Shown piece after piece: positions 36,560 to 43,713 of a stretch of 62,000 bases of DNA. The notes under the pieces are model-generated. The model made no database searches. It saw nothing but the letters and a program-made list of their open reading frames with translations, and was not told the DNA's origin. Every line of letters begins with the position of its first letter. Within the stretch, counting starts at the first letter, position 1. Source of the DNA: Cristatella mucedo. Lineage: Eukaryota; Bryozoa; Phylactolaemata; Cristatellidae. The position numbers and the translations under genes are program-made. The stretch covers positions 30,001 through 92,000 of the forward strand of contig WPIO01000051.1 in assembly GCA_009760855.2 (NCBI GenBank), read 5' to 3'.

Positions 36560-37627
36560 CTGGCTAAGACAAACGACGGCTAGCGACCACAGTCAGAACG
36601 ACATTACTGTTGAAGGCAGTGAATTGTGCATGCAAGGAATAGGGTGTGATGGCACAAGACACCGAGACGAGACACGGAGCACAAGGAGTCCACACGGACG
36701 CTCACCCAGCCTCAGCAAGTCCTCTTCTTCCATTTTCAAACGGGCGGCCTCTTCTTCTAGGCGCCTCTTCCTCTCCTCAAGCGCCCTCCTCTTCTCTTCT
36801 ATCTCGGTTTGTTCTCCTGCATCTGCGATCATGATGCGCAGACGGTCTCGATAAGCTGCCCAGTACGCAGCACAAACGCGCGGGAGAGAGAGAGAGAGCG
36901 AAGCATGGCCTACGACTTGCCATTAGGGACGTGCGTGTTCTGTCCGTGCGTCTGCCCTGCCTCGGCAGCTTGGACAGTCTCTGACTCGTCCTCGACTCCT
37001 GCCTCTGGCTCGGTGCTAGGCTCGAGCGTGGTCGCCGCAGCTTTCGCTTTGTTGAACCTGGCTGCTGCTCTGCGAGCCCCGGACTTTCGGCGACTTGGCT
37101 TCCTACCTCTACGCCTGGGGCTGCTTTTTGGTGCGGCGGCCGCCGCCGCGGCTGCTACTTTCTCTACAATGTTAACTGGCGGAATACAGCCGCCGAGGCA
37201 TGGCACGCTTAGCTAACACCGGCCGCGCTAGCTTCTAGCGCAATACATCGATAGCTGGGTAGGAAATGAAACCGGAGAGGAAGGATTACAATTAAACATA
37301 CTACGGAAATATCTGCACGGCACACTCACTCGGAGCTGCAGTGGGCACATCGACTGGTTTCTCGTCAATCTCCTCGCTAAAATCTATATCAACAATGTTC
37401 GAGTCCAGAATATCATCCAAGACGTTCTCCTCATCTAAAGAACAAGTCAAGAGACACGATGCCATAAGCACGCGTAATCGTGAACAAAGTGATGTGCGGG
37501 GTAGCAGTCAAGTCAATCCCGTAGACGCAGGACTACGGCTACCATTCTTTAATTTAGTATGCAGGAATACAGGCTAATATTTCCACAAAGGTTAAACAAT
37601 ACCTCTGCACTCGGCGTCCTCTTCCAT
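17830..37627 (-). CDS. YTHDC1: YTHDC1 homologue, nuclear m6A reader; span of 15 coding exons
   Basis: YTHDC1 proteins bind N6-methyladenosine in nuclear RNA and affect splicing and export. The exons on the minus strand join with consistent phase into 695 codons, close to the vertebrate length of about 730. In order: N-terminus [18 protein letters not shown] (human-like NVLDDIL motif), an Ala/Arg/Lys-rich exon, a coiled-coil exon, acidic exons containing [13 protein letters not shown], a Ser-rich exon with KRVSPITWD, then the YTH domain (about residues 390-555) with [41 protein letters not shown] and [16 protein letters not shown]. The aromatic-cage tryptophans are W420 and W471. The C-terminus is proline-rich, then [18 protein letters not shown], and an Arg/Ser/Asp-rich end with FLRRT. 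Introns 3 and 9 use GC donors. The intron of about 6 kb before the last exon could hide a further exon, although the phases already agree. Confidence 0.93.
18220..18395 (+). repeat. SINE family B
   Basis: tRNA-like head (B box GTTCTAATCC), TGGGCGATTCTTTATTGCC body, AAAAACGAGGCTGTTGAATC tail. Lies in YTHDC1 intron 14. Confidence 0.75.
18400..18945. other. Intronic, nothing identified
   Basis: Part of YTHDC1 intron 14. AT-rich, without long frames or recognised repeats. Confidence 0.4.
18950..19110 (+). mobile_element. LINE family B 3' end fragment
   Basis: Matches 58680-58840 in short blocks (CTCAGCTAGGCTTCTCAC, GCATGAG-CTGTCTG, GAAAGCAGCTTAGGCT, ACTAAGTC). No open RT frame. Confidence 0.6.
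19190..19515 (+). mobile_element. LINE family A 3' end
   Basis: CGACATCCCTTGAC, ACACATCTGTTTATTACAGC, GTGGATCCTTGTGATGCGTC and the tail AAAGAGATTCAGCTTTCTGA followed by TATTATTATT. Confidence 0.75.
19665..19845 (-). mobile_element. LINE family A 3' end, minus strand
   Basis: AATAATAATAAT tail, AGAACTCAATCTCTTTCTAG block, then GCATGCTTGATAAACATGAT and the GCATGCA blocks of the 3' untranslated region. Confidence 0.8.
19846..22792. other. YTHDC1 intron 14 interior, nothing named
   Basis: No exon matching the family was found. Short frames at 19910-20218 (minus), 20923-21284 (plus) and 22117-22660 (plus) have no recognisable domain. A tRNA-like scrap lies near 20485-20560, and a perfect 11-bp-stem hairpin at 22040-22068. 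Confidence 0.4.
22793..22922 (+). repeat. SINE family A
   Basis: Head AGGGGTAAGGTGCTGGCTTG, B box GTCGTGGGTTCGAGC, tail GATGGAGATTACGTTCTCTT and ATAAATGAATT. Confidence 0.8.
22923..24007. other. YTHDC1 intron 14, 5' part, nothing identified
   Basis: No repeats or exons recognised between the SINE and exon 14. Confidence 0.4.
24008..24082 (-). CDS. YTHDC1: YTHDC1 exon 14 (75 nt)
   Basis: Acceptor TTTTAG|TCATAT, donor TCCT|GTGAGT. Encodes [20 protein letters not shown] and a proline-rich end. Read-through would reach a stop about 26 codons later. Confidence 0.9.
24185..24237 (-). CDS. YTHDC1: YTHDC1 exon 13 (53 nt)
   Basis: Acceptor ATTTAG|ATGATA, donor TGGC|GTGAGT. Encodes [17 protein letters not shown], matching the family VDRRFSGVRRDVFLNG. 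Confidence 0.9.
24334..24398 (-). CDS. YTHDC1: YTHDC1 exon 12 (65 nt)
   Basis: Acceptor GTTTAG|GAGGAG, donor CGAG|GTCAGT. Encodes [20 protein letters not shown], matching the RRRPEDYD...KKPRID block. A second consensus donor (GGCG|GTAAGC) lies inside it. Confidence 0.9.
24399..25824. other. GC-rich YTHDC1 intron 11 with a two-copy ~58-bp tandem repeat
   Basis: GC is higher than in the flanking introns, and overlapping long frames occur on both strands (for example 24677-25213 plus, 24437-24757 minus). Bases 24921-24979 and 24981-25036 are imperfect tandem copies sharing CACGCACG-GCATCA-ACTAC and CGAGTTCGTAGT. None of the frames is recognisable; they are probably non-coding. Confidence 0.5.
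25825..26012 (-). CDS. YTHDC1: YTHDC1 exon 11 (YTH domain end, proline-rich)
   Basis: Acceptor CTGCAG|GAAATA, donor CTGAG|GTTAGG. Encodes [20 protein letters not shown], then [16 protein letters not shown]. Retention of the next intron would add about 78 codons before a stop. Confidence 0.93.
26257..26341 (-). CDS. YTHDC1: YTHDC1 exon 10 (YTH domain)
   Basis: Acceptor TTGTAG|AACCGA, donor CAG|GTAACT. Encodes [19 protein letters not shown] and VKIARDGQ. Confidence 0.95.
26687..26859 (-). CDS. YTHDC1: YTHDC1 exon 9 (YTH domain core)
   Basis: Acceptor CTGCAG|GATGCT. Encodes [20 protein letters not shown] and [17 protein letters not shown] with the second cage tryptophan. The donor is AG|GCAAGT (GC type). 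Using the GT two bases further on would shift the frame relative to the next exon, whereas the GC site gives [11 protein letters not shown], collinear with the family. Confidence 0.95.
26959..27110 (-). CDS. YTHDC1: YTHDC1 exon 8 (YTH domain start)
   Basis: Acceptor TTTTAG|AAATGG, donor GCG|GTATTG. Encodes [19 protein letters not shown] and [10 protein letters not shown], with the first cage tryptophan. Confidence 0.96.
27111..28375. other. YTHDC1 intron 7, nothing identified in this part
   Basis: AT-rich; short frames only. Sequence similar to LINE begins at about 28380. Confidence 0.4.
28380..29395 (+). mobile_element. LINE family A fragment in YTHDC1 intron 7
   Basis: About 28590-28700 encodes [20 protein letters not shown] and [14 protein letters not shown] (RT motifs). 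28773-29081 encodes the C-terminal region with [18 protein letters not shown] and [15 protein letters not shown]. Several frameshifts are present and the 3' untranslated region follows. Confidence 0.85.
29396..30207. other. YTHDC1 intron 7, 5' part, nothing identified
   Basis: The frame at 29645-29938 has no recognisable domain. Confidence 0.35.
30208..30564 (-). CDS. YTHDC1: YTHDC1 exon 7 (Ser-rich linker)
   Basis: Acceptor CTTTTAG|AGTGTG, donor CCAG|GTAATG. It encodes [18 protein letters not shown], a Ser/Thr-rich stretch, [15 protein letters not shown] (family motif ISPIVFDRS) and a basic KKRKVEP sequence that looks like a nuclear localisation signal. Confidence 0.88.
30630..30710 (+). 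mobile_element. LINE family A 3' tail
   Basis: AAAGTGCCTAGAGAGAGATT, GTTCTCCGAGGGCGCTTTAT, then TATTATTATAATTATTA. Only the extreme 3' end. Confidence 0.75.
30711..31737. other. YTHDC1 intron 6, nothing identified
   Basis: Unassigned AT-rich DNA with a short CTCTCC-rich patch near 31015-31045. Confidence 0.4.
31738..31882 (+). repeat. SINE family A
   Basis: GGGGCTAAGGTGCTTGCCCC head, GTGAATGCATTTTATG body, AGAGAAATCAAGTTCTCTTA tail and CTATACAAATGAA. Confidence 0.8.
31893..32000 (+). repeat. SINE family B, 3' part
   Basis: TTGGGCGATTCTTTATTGCC, GCAGTGGTGATAGCCGATAA and AAAAATGAGGCTGTCACATC. Truncated at its 5' end directly behind a family A copy. Confidence 0.75.
32001..32635. other. YTHDC1 intron 6, nothing identified
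   Basis: A short frame at 32041-32298 has no known domain. Confidence 0.4.
32640..33060 (-). mobile_element. LINE family A internal RT fragment, minus strand
   Basis: Blocks match the antisense of the 11700-11900 copy (TTTGCTGC, ATGTCAGCAACACATGCAGC, GTGTCACCTGCATACACATG). Badly decayed. Confidence 0.55.
33568..33945 (-). mobile_element. LINE family A 3' end, minus strand
   Basis: AATAATAATAACAATAATTC tail, GCACTTTACATTTGCTGCAA, CGATCGAATGGTTAGCGGTA, and the DKSGDVVTQ-encoding stretch common to the other copies. Confidence 0.85.
34204..35468 (-). mobile_element. Tc1/mariner transposon remnant (~1.27 kb) in YTHDC1 intron 6
   Basis: On the minus strand: an HTH region near 35220 ([17 protein letters not shown]), then [46 protein letters not shown] (catalytic D region), [15 protein letters not shown], and a C-terminal [17 protein letters not shown] ending near 34290. 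The right end, CAGTACCCTCCAAAAGTTTC, is a standard Tc1 inverted repeat followed by TA; the left end at 34204 is worn. Frameshifts make it a pseudogene. Confidence 0.88.
35469..35715. other. YTHDC1 intron 6, 5' part, nothing identified
   Basis: Short spacer between the Tc1 remnant and exon 6. Confidence 0.4.
35716..35856 (-). CDS. YTHDC1: YTHDC1 exon 6 (acidic, DTRSDAGSE motif)
   Basis: Acceptor TGCAG|TTTCAG, donor CTAG|GTAAAA. The end, [15 protein letters not shown], aligns with the conserved NDYDTRSEASDSGSE stretch before the YTH domain of animal YTHDC1. Confidence 0.88.
35949..36068 (-). CDS. YTHDC1: YTHDC1 exon 5
   Basis: Acceptor TGCAG|ATGAAG, donor TCCT|GTAAGC. Encodes [20 protein letters not shown] and an acidic end; disordered. 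Confidence 0.8.
36518..36559. repeat. (AG)n microsatellite in YTHDC1 intron 4
   Basis: Pure AG run. On the transcript strand it is (CU)n. Confidence 0.97.
36706..36855 (-). CDS. YTHDC1: YTHDC1 exon 4 (coiled coil)
   Basis: Acceptor GGGCAG|CTTATC with a CT-rich tract upstream; donor CTGG|GTGAGC. It encodes [13 protein letters not shown] and a charged helix rich in [17 protein letters not shown]. Phases fit on both sides. Confidence 0.75.
36921..37175 (-). CDS. YTHDC1: YTHDC1 exon 3 (Ala/Arg/Lys-rich, AT-hook-like)
   Basis: It encodes INIVEKV, a run of alanines, then [18 protein letters not shown] and an acidic Glu-rich end. Two acceptors in the same frame are possible: CCAG|TTAACA (start 37175) and GTAG|AGAAAG (start 37163). 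The only phase-compatible donor is ATG|GCAAGT, a GC donor; reading on would reach a stop two codons later. I infer membership in this gene from phase and position, not from homology. Confidence 0.6.
37330..37434 (-). CDS. YTHDC1: YTHDC1 exon 2
   Basis: Acceptor TTTAG|ATGAGG and donor CCGA|GTGAGT. It encodes [19 protein letters not shown] and further acidic residues; phases 1 to 1. Confidence 0.9.
37603..37627 (-). CDS. YTHDC1: YTHDC1 exon 1 (coding part)
   Basis: It encodes MEEDAECR plus one base. The ATG has G at +4, and the donor is AGAG|GTATTG. The start was chosen because the joined protein matches the family's N-terminal NVLDDIL region within 12 residues. Confidence 0.8.
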
Positions 37628-38445
37628 TACCGCAGCTGGACTGTGAAACGCACAGCCGCAATGTCGATTTCTTTGACGCAGCTACCTACAGGTTAGCAAG
37701 AGAACCAATGATGCTACCGGAAGTTAGTAAAGTCATGCGCTGACCATCGATTCCGGATATGTCGGTACGTAATTGCGTACCTCGAAAATAGAAATACAAA
37801 ATTAGCGAAAAACTAACTAATATTTTATTGTTTGATGTAAATATACTTATTCGATAAAGTCGTGGGATGTACGAATAAAAAGTCCATCATAGATATACGT
37901 TTCGCCCGTCTATACTTACGTTTCGCCCGTCGATTCTCTTGTAGCTAGATATAGATAGTCCTTCATCCTTAATTTTTTCTTATATTTTCATTTCAATAAG
38001 TTTTAGGACTATCTAACGAGCTGCAGAGTGCTGCCTACCGTACTAGCTGTACCCGTAGATATATGTATACAGGCAGGGGTCCCTCGCCTCCATCCGCCGC
38101 TCAGCCTTATTTAGTTACGCCTCTCACATAGCCGCACAGTGGAGCTACTCTTGGGCTCGCTTCTTGGGCTGATACCCTGAGCTTAAAAGACGATTATTCG
38201 TCGTTTCTAATACGAACCGTGATATACGGCTTCTGTGGGTATTTGTGGAAATGTGTACCAACTTGTAGATCGGTATTTTGCAGCGTTGTTAGGTCTTGAA
38301 TTCTTCATCGGCTACACAAGACCCGTAGGATAATAATTCCGTTTCCAAGTATGCAAGTGCTTCCTAAGGTACAATTTAATGAGACTGCTATTACGTATTA
38401 CCAGCTTAATATTTGCACGTGAGGCTCAAAATGTAGGCGACTGGT
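37628..38445. other. 5' flank of YTHDC1
   Basis: Apart from the CCAAT and ETS-type sites, no motifs or frames were recognised. A short direct repeat (ACGTTTCGCCCGTC) occurs at about 37897 and 37919. Confidence 0.4.
37705..37724. promoter_or_regulatory. CCAAT box and ETS-type site upstream of YTHDC1
   Basis: On the plus strand, CCAAT at 37705-37709 and CCGGAAGT at 37717-37724, 78-98 bases upstream of the start codon. Both motifs are common in housekeeping promoters; activity here is inferred. Confidence 0.35.
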
Positions 38446-38449
38446 TTTA

Positions 38450-39250
38450 CCGCTCTATTCTCTCAACTCCCTGGCTGCAAGTATTGATTACATCCTCACA
38501 TACATGGCAGCAAACTTTCTTAAATTGAATGATGATACAACCGACTTAATAGTTATGGGCAAACCAAGTGTGATTCAGAGATTGGATAGGCTAACGCTCA
38601 CGATCGGCTCTACTACTAGCATATGTCCTGTTGAATCTGAACGAAATCTAGGTATCCTGTTCCAAAGTGACCTTTCATTAGACGACCACATCAGATCCAC
38701 AGTCAAGTCTTCCTACTTTCATCTGCTTAACATGGCTAAAATTCGGAAGTGTTTAGACAGGGATACCACATCTAAATTGGTCCATGCATTTGTGGCATCC
38801 AGTCTCGACTTCTGTAACTCACTACTTGCTGGTCTACAGGCCTGTGCACTAACTCATGCGCTTACAGCTGGTGCAAAACATCAAATCTTTTGGAGACCGT
38901 TAGTTTGCATGCTCTCAAAGCCTGGAACTAACTTCCGACTTGCGTCACGACATCTCCTCACTTGACTACATTTAAAAAGAAACTAAAAACGCATCTATTT
39001 TTTTACCATTTAGCGTGTCCCCGCGATTCGTCCTTGATGTGCTTATGCGCTCTGACACTGTGCATGCTGCCTCTAACCCTACTGGCATGCTGACCCTGTG
39101 CATGTCACCCATAACGGTGTTATCCTTGTTGTTTATTGAGCATGCTGCCGCAAGCCATTCAATCGTACTTTCGTTGCAGCAAATGTAAAGTGCCTAGCAC
39201 GAGTTCTCTGACGGTGCAAAATGTTTCAAATGCTTTGTTATTATAGTTTT
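38450..39250 (+). mobile_element. LINE family A 3' portion with 153-codon RT C-terminal frame
   Basis: 38504-38965 encodes MAANFLKLNDDTTDLIVMGK, LGILFQSDLSLDDHIRSTVK and SSLDFCNSLLAGLQACAL, the best preserved RT end in the window. There is an internal deletion after LLAGL. The tail near 39185 reads AAGTGCCTAGCACGAGTTCT. Confidence 0.9.
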
Positions 39251-39392
39251 CCTCCAACAATTTCTGCTCCTTGCGCAAAGGCGTCAGAATTATTTCCCTA
39301 TTGGGCTTGATAGAAGCGCACTATCTGATCAGCTTGTTGAGGTCCTTCTGTTAGCGACAAATTGCTGTTTCTCCTTAGCTGGATGCCGCGAT

Positions 39393-39545
39393 GGTTTGGC
39401 CCAGTGGTTAAGGTGCTCGCCTTTAACGACTGGATTCAAGGTGAATTTATTTGATGATCAAGATCGTGGGCTCAAGCCCCGTGGCATACGTAACGCACCC
39501 GAATAAATAATAAGTTCTCTTAGGAAGCTATACAGATGAATTATA
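39393..39545 (+). repeat. SINE family A, nearly full length
   Basis: GGTTTGGCCCAGTGGTTAAG (A box), GATCGTGGGCTCAAGCCCC (B box), ACCCGAATAAATAATAAGTT and TTAGGAAGCTATACAGATGA. One of the two best copies for a consensus. Confidence 0.88.
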
Positions 39546-40215
39546 TTCGTCTGTGAAATTGCAATTTAGATCCAAAATATGTTCTTCGCTGTCAGACTTG
39601 CTGCCCTCTCCTGAAAATGGCTGCTCCCTATCTCGAGGATGTCGGAGCTGGGAGCTCAAGGCAACGTGGTAGATGGGGGAGATGGATGAAGTAATGTAAG
39701 AACGAATATACGGGTGCACGATCGGATGCTCTTTTCCAGTTTGATATTCGGGAGAGTTCAATATGCTGAAGCATCAGCTGTAAAAGTGATCAGTTGGTTA
39801 GGTTAGCGAAACATTCTTGCGGTAGCCAACTTTATGGCTCTTTCCTCCCCGTACCAGCTTGAAAATGTGCCAGAATTGTATGTATTGAAGGACACGATTT
39901 CTCTCATTGTACCTATTATTGTACAATACATTTCGCCGAGAGAGCAGAAACTGCTCACCGTCAACCTTATATAGGTCTCTTGCACGGTTCAGACGAAAAA
40001 TTGGGTGCCCTGGGCTTGCTTTGATTTCCGACTAGAATGCCTTAGTATGCTTTGTGGGCCTAGCACATTTCATTAGACGTTTTCACTCAGTAATTTGTGC
40101 TTTGGTAATTTACATTTAACGAAAACTTGTTACCACAGTTATAAAAAATTCCTCTGGTGAGAACTAGCAAACTTTTGATGCCATGGCAATCAAAAATGAC
40201 AGCTCACTATTTCTC
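39546..40215. other. Intergenic, nothing identified
   Basis: Frames at 39528-39761 and 39803-39985 (minus) are not recognisable. Confidence 0.4.
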
Positions 40216-40219
40216 ACGC

Positions 40220-40412
40220 TACGATAGCATAAGCTAAAATGTTTGTTTTAGGAACTTGTAACTTAAGTATAATAATAATATAATTAATTTGTATAGCACC
40301 CTAAGAGAACTTTATCTCTATTCAGGCGCTTTACATGTGCCACGGGGCCCAAGCTCACGACCACAGCCAGACCTTGATCGAGGCAAGCACCTTAACCACA
40401 TTGTCAAATCAG
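40220..40412 (-). repeat. SINE family A, minus strand, with duplicated flank
   Basis: The SINE occupies about 40275-40410. The adjoining 40220-40270 (CTACGATAGCATAAGCTAAA, then a GGAACTTGTA block) recurs beside another SINE at 41915. Confidence 0.85.
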
Positions 40413-41034
40413 CGCGGCTGTTAAACTTCTTTGGATAATACTTTACAGTATTTTATCCGCCTACCCCTCACTAATTGGGTCACTGGTGTAATCCGTGCTA
40501 CATTAGCGAACCTGACATTAGCATGATGCCCAATAGCACTTCCGTAAAATTTCAAAATACCATTTTTCGACTCAAGAAGCACATAATATTTTGTGGAATA
40601 ATAGCTATTTTCTATTTATTTTAGGCATTAGCAAATCGGAAAATATTTATCTAAGGTCAAAACTTGTAACCTCTTAACTGATGTTATTAGAAGTACTCGA
40701 AGAACAGCCTGCCATCAAGCGAAAATGCGTTAGCTGTCGCATGGCCACGTTTGGGTACGGAATATCTTTAATACAGAATATTTAATTTGTTTTCATAAGA
40801 AAATTTGCATTTTTTAAATTTTACTGAAATATTTGGGAATACATGGCTTCGAATTTCTGATGCTTATTTGCTACGCGTTAATATCACTTTTGTATCCGGT
40901 ATACATTCAGCATCCGGTCTTAGATCAGCGAACGGTGCCTTCATGAGCCACATACATTCAACTACGATTGATATTGTAGGGTGGCTAGTTTTTTTAAAAA
41001 CGCCAAATAAGCCCTTGTAGGGTTTTGTAGTTAT
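40413..41034. other. Intergenic, nothing identified
   Basis: AT-rich; no named feature. Confidence 0.4.
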
Positions 41035-41665
41035 TTGTATCTAAATTGATCCATGCGTTTGTGACATCTCGTCTTGACTTCTGTAACTCATAGCTCGCTG
41101 GTCAACCAGCCTATGTAATCAGGCGCTTACAGTTGGTGCAAAACTCTTCAGCTAGGCTTGTTTGTCCCGAATGTTACAGTTGCCACATCACACCACTTCT
41201 CGCCGACCTGCACTGGCTCCCAGTCAAGCAGAGTATCAACTTCAAAGTTCTGTCACTTACTTTTTGGTTTCTTTATTCTCTGGCTCCAGCCTACCTATCA
41301 AAACTATGCCCCACCAGGCGAAGAATTAAATAATCGCTGTTCTGACTAGAATCGTTTAGTCACACGTCGTACGAACCTCAAAACCCTTGGTGACAGTGAC
41401 TGCTCCCAAAGCCTGTAGATCACTAGCGACGCACTTCACCGCGTCCCCTGACATGACTACATTTGAAAAGAAGCTAAAAGTACCTGTTTATTGCAGCAGT
41501 TGGTGGGTCTTTGGATTCATCTTTCGTGTGCGTGTACCCGCTTGCACTGCGCCTGCTGCTTGTGGATCTTGCCACCCAACATATGGTAATGTTTTACATG
41601 CAACATCTGTAAATTTTCCATAGGGAGGATCAGTTCTCTTAGGCGCTATACAAATGTTTTGTTAT
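41035..41665 (+). mobile_element. LINE family A 3' portion
   Basis: Encodes SRLDFCNS, MVQNSSARLVCPECYSCHIT, LLADLHWLPVKQSINFKVLS and LAPAYLS, then the 3' untranslated region and a truncated tail (CGCTATACAAATG). Confidence 0.85.
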
Positions 41666-41911
41666 TTGACTCGTCCGCTTGCGGAGTGCTAGCAAAGCAG
41701 CCGGTTTACAGTCGTGGTCAATCAATTCCAGACTCTACCGCGATAAGTGAATTTCAGTGAAATAGAATTATTAAATTAGAAATCATATGTGCTCGTAGTT
41801 AGAGCATAGAAAACCTGTTCCCGACCCTCTAAATACACATTTTTAGAGCCCACTGAACACGAAATAACACCCCTCTAGTCTTTATTACATCGTAGCATCG
41901 TAGCATAATAA

Positions 41912-42108
41912 GCTACGATAGCATAAGCTAAAATGTTTGCTTTCGGAACTTGTACACTTAAGTATAATAATAATATAATTAATTTGTATAGCGCCACAAG
42001 AGAACTTAATCTCTATTCAGGCGCTTCACATATGCCTCGGGGCTCGAACCCACAACCTCAGCCAGATCTTGGTCGGGGCGAGCACCTTAACCACTGGACC
42101 AAACCACT
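41912..42108 (-). repeat. SINE family A, minus strand, second copy of duplicated flank
   Basis: The SINE at about 41966-42108 has a clear tRNA-like head in reverse (TGGTTTGGTCCAGTGGTTAA). The non-SINE flank is shared with 40220. Confidence 0.88.
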
Positions 42109-42179
42109 TTTGTCTGAGTTGTTTACTAATGATGCAGGTTAACTGCGTGTAGTCTCTTAAATGTCGTCCGCGGTCTCTT

Positions 42180-43135
42180 AATCTGCGAGCGGACTTTACG
42201 CTGAGTGTCGCGCCCGGAGCGAGTTGGTCGAACTAGCGATCCCTCACACTGCCGCATCAGCGGTGGCTGCGGTGGCGGTGGCGGCTAAGTCGAAGCGGCG
42301 GTCGCTCGCCAGCCGCTCGTGGCCGGCGCGAAGTTCCATTCCAATTTTATTTAGTCATAAATGTTAAGCATATGCATGTAGAGGGTGACATCGGTTTTCG
42401 GCTAGGCTAACTGTCCACGCTAAGCGACGGCGTTCGAAGCGGGCTCGGTGCACAGTGCGGCGAAGAAAGACCGAATGCGTCTGTCAGCGTGCGTCGCCCA
42501 GCGCCAGGCGCGCCGCAGGCGGTCGCAGGGGTGCGTCGAGCTCCGGGTCTCTCGCCGCTCGAGAGCTTTACCGTGCGCTCTGTCGGTGTGCGACCTTGCG
42601 TGCGTTCGGGGGGGGGGGGCGCGCGCGCGCACTCAAAAAGCTGCCCGCGGAACCGGCTCGAACCGCCCCGCGGAGAAAGCCACACCGCACGCATACTATC
42701 AAGGCGGCACGAACGAGTCTAGAGACGTTCGCGCCGCAGCGTCGCTCGCTCGCGTGGCGGAGCGCGCCGGCGGCGCGCTCCGGGTCACGTCGGTCGTGCC
42801 ACTTCTGACGAGGTCAAAGTTCCCGCTACCGCGCCGTGCTCCGTCTGTGCCGTTCCATTCCCTGCAAGCGCCGTAAGCGTGACTTGAGAGAAATAAGAAC
42901 GAAAAAGGCGCCGCCGTGGAATCGCACGGTCGCGCTCGCTGCCTCTAGCGCGCGGCGAATTAAACGCGCCGTATGCGAGACGCAGACGGAAACTCAAAAT
43001 GAGGACGCTTCACCGCTCGAACGCTTCACTCGCGCCGCACCGAAGCGTTTTTGGGTCTCCCTTCCGGGGTCCAGTCATTATTGGCATTGTGAGAGGTTTT
43101 ACGGCACCGTAGAGTCACCTTAGAGAGCTAGCGCC
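42180..43135. promoter_or_regulatory. CpG-rich island, probable promoter region
   Basis: A sharp rise in GC and CpG compared with both flanks, with overlapping meaningless frames on both strands. A run of 11 G followed by alternating CG (42608-42631) lies within it. It ends about 520 bases upstream of the putative small-gene start at 43659, and may also or instead serve an unseen transcript. Confidence 0.5.
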
Positions 43136-43459
43136 CCGCCCAGACGTTGAAAATGCCAAATGAAGCCAGCGGAAAAAAATTGTTGATAGTACTTCACCCC
43201 AAATGTAACTTGTGGCTCATTTAGCGTGCACACGTCCTCTAGCTTTATAGATAGAGAGAGATTATTGCATGCACGGATTTTGACAACGCTAAGCCGGTGC
43301 TGCAGTGGGAGACTACGAGCGACGCATGCTTTGAAGGGCGGTTTCATGGGTTTCAAGCTGCGAAAAAAAAAAGTTTTTTAGCGAACAATCTGTTGTCGAC
43401 GCCTTTTTTCTGTTGTCTGTCCCTTTTGTTTCCCTTCCTCGCTAAACTGACGGAAGCTT

Positions 43460-43461
<2 letters not shown>

Positions 43462-43554
<93 letters not shown>
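43462..43554. repeat. (CAG)31 trinucleotide tract
   Basis: 31 uninterrupted CAG units on the plus strand. The CAG (Gln) frame is preceded immediately by TAG, so it is not polyglutamine from an ATG in this exon. It lies 105 bases upstream of the ATG at 43659. Confidence 0.97.
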
Positions 43555-43555
<1 letters not shown>

Positions 43556-43658
43556 TACGGAGTGGGGCAGGACTTGTGTAGTTAAAGGACCAGCGCTAGC
43601 TTTCTTTGTCAGGTAGAGAGCATAAGCATAGAACTGAACTCTGCCGCCACGAAGCAGG

Positions 43659-43713
43659 ATGGACCGCAAGTTGCCATCAAAGGGAATAGCGGAACTACTG
43701 CTACCGTGCGATG
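43659..43713 (+). CDS. Small gene, candidate first coding exon
   Basis: See the span entry. The upstream (CAG)31 would lie in its 5' untranslated region or first intron. Confidence 0.4.

Noticed and set aside
38504-38965. Host gene with a 153-residue product
   Set aside because: The residues are the C-terminal part of a CR1/L2-like reverse transcriptase and recur in several other copies in the window.
39393-39460. tRNA gene
   Set aside because: A and B boxes are present but there is no full cloverleaf, and the same sequence recurs with a LINE-like tail at many sites, so it is a SINE head.
43462-43554. Polyglutamine or polyalanine coding tract
   Set aside because: The Gln frame is closed by TAG immediately upstream; the minus-strand Ala frame has no recognisable gene around it.
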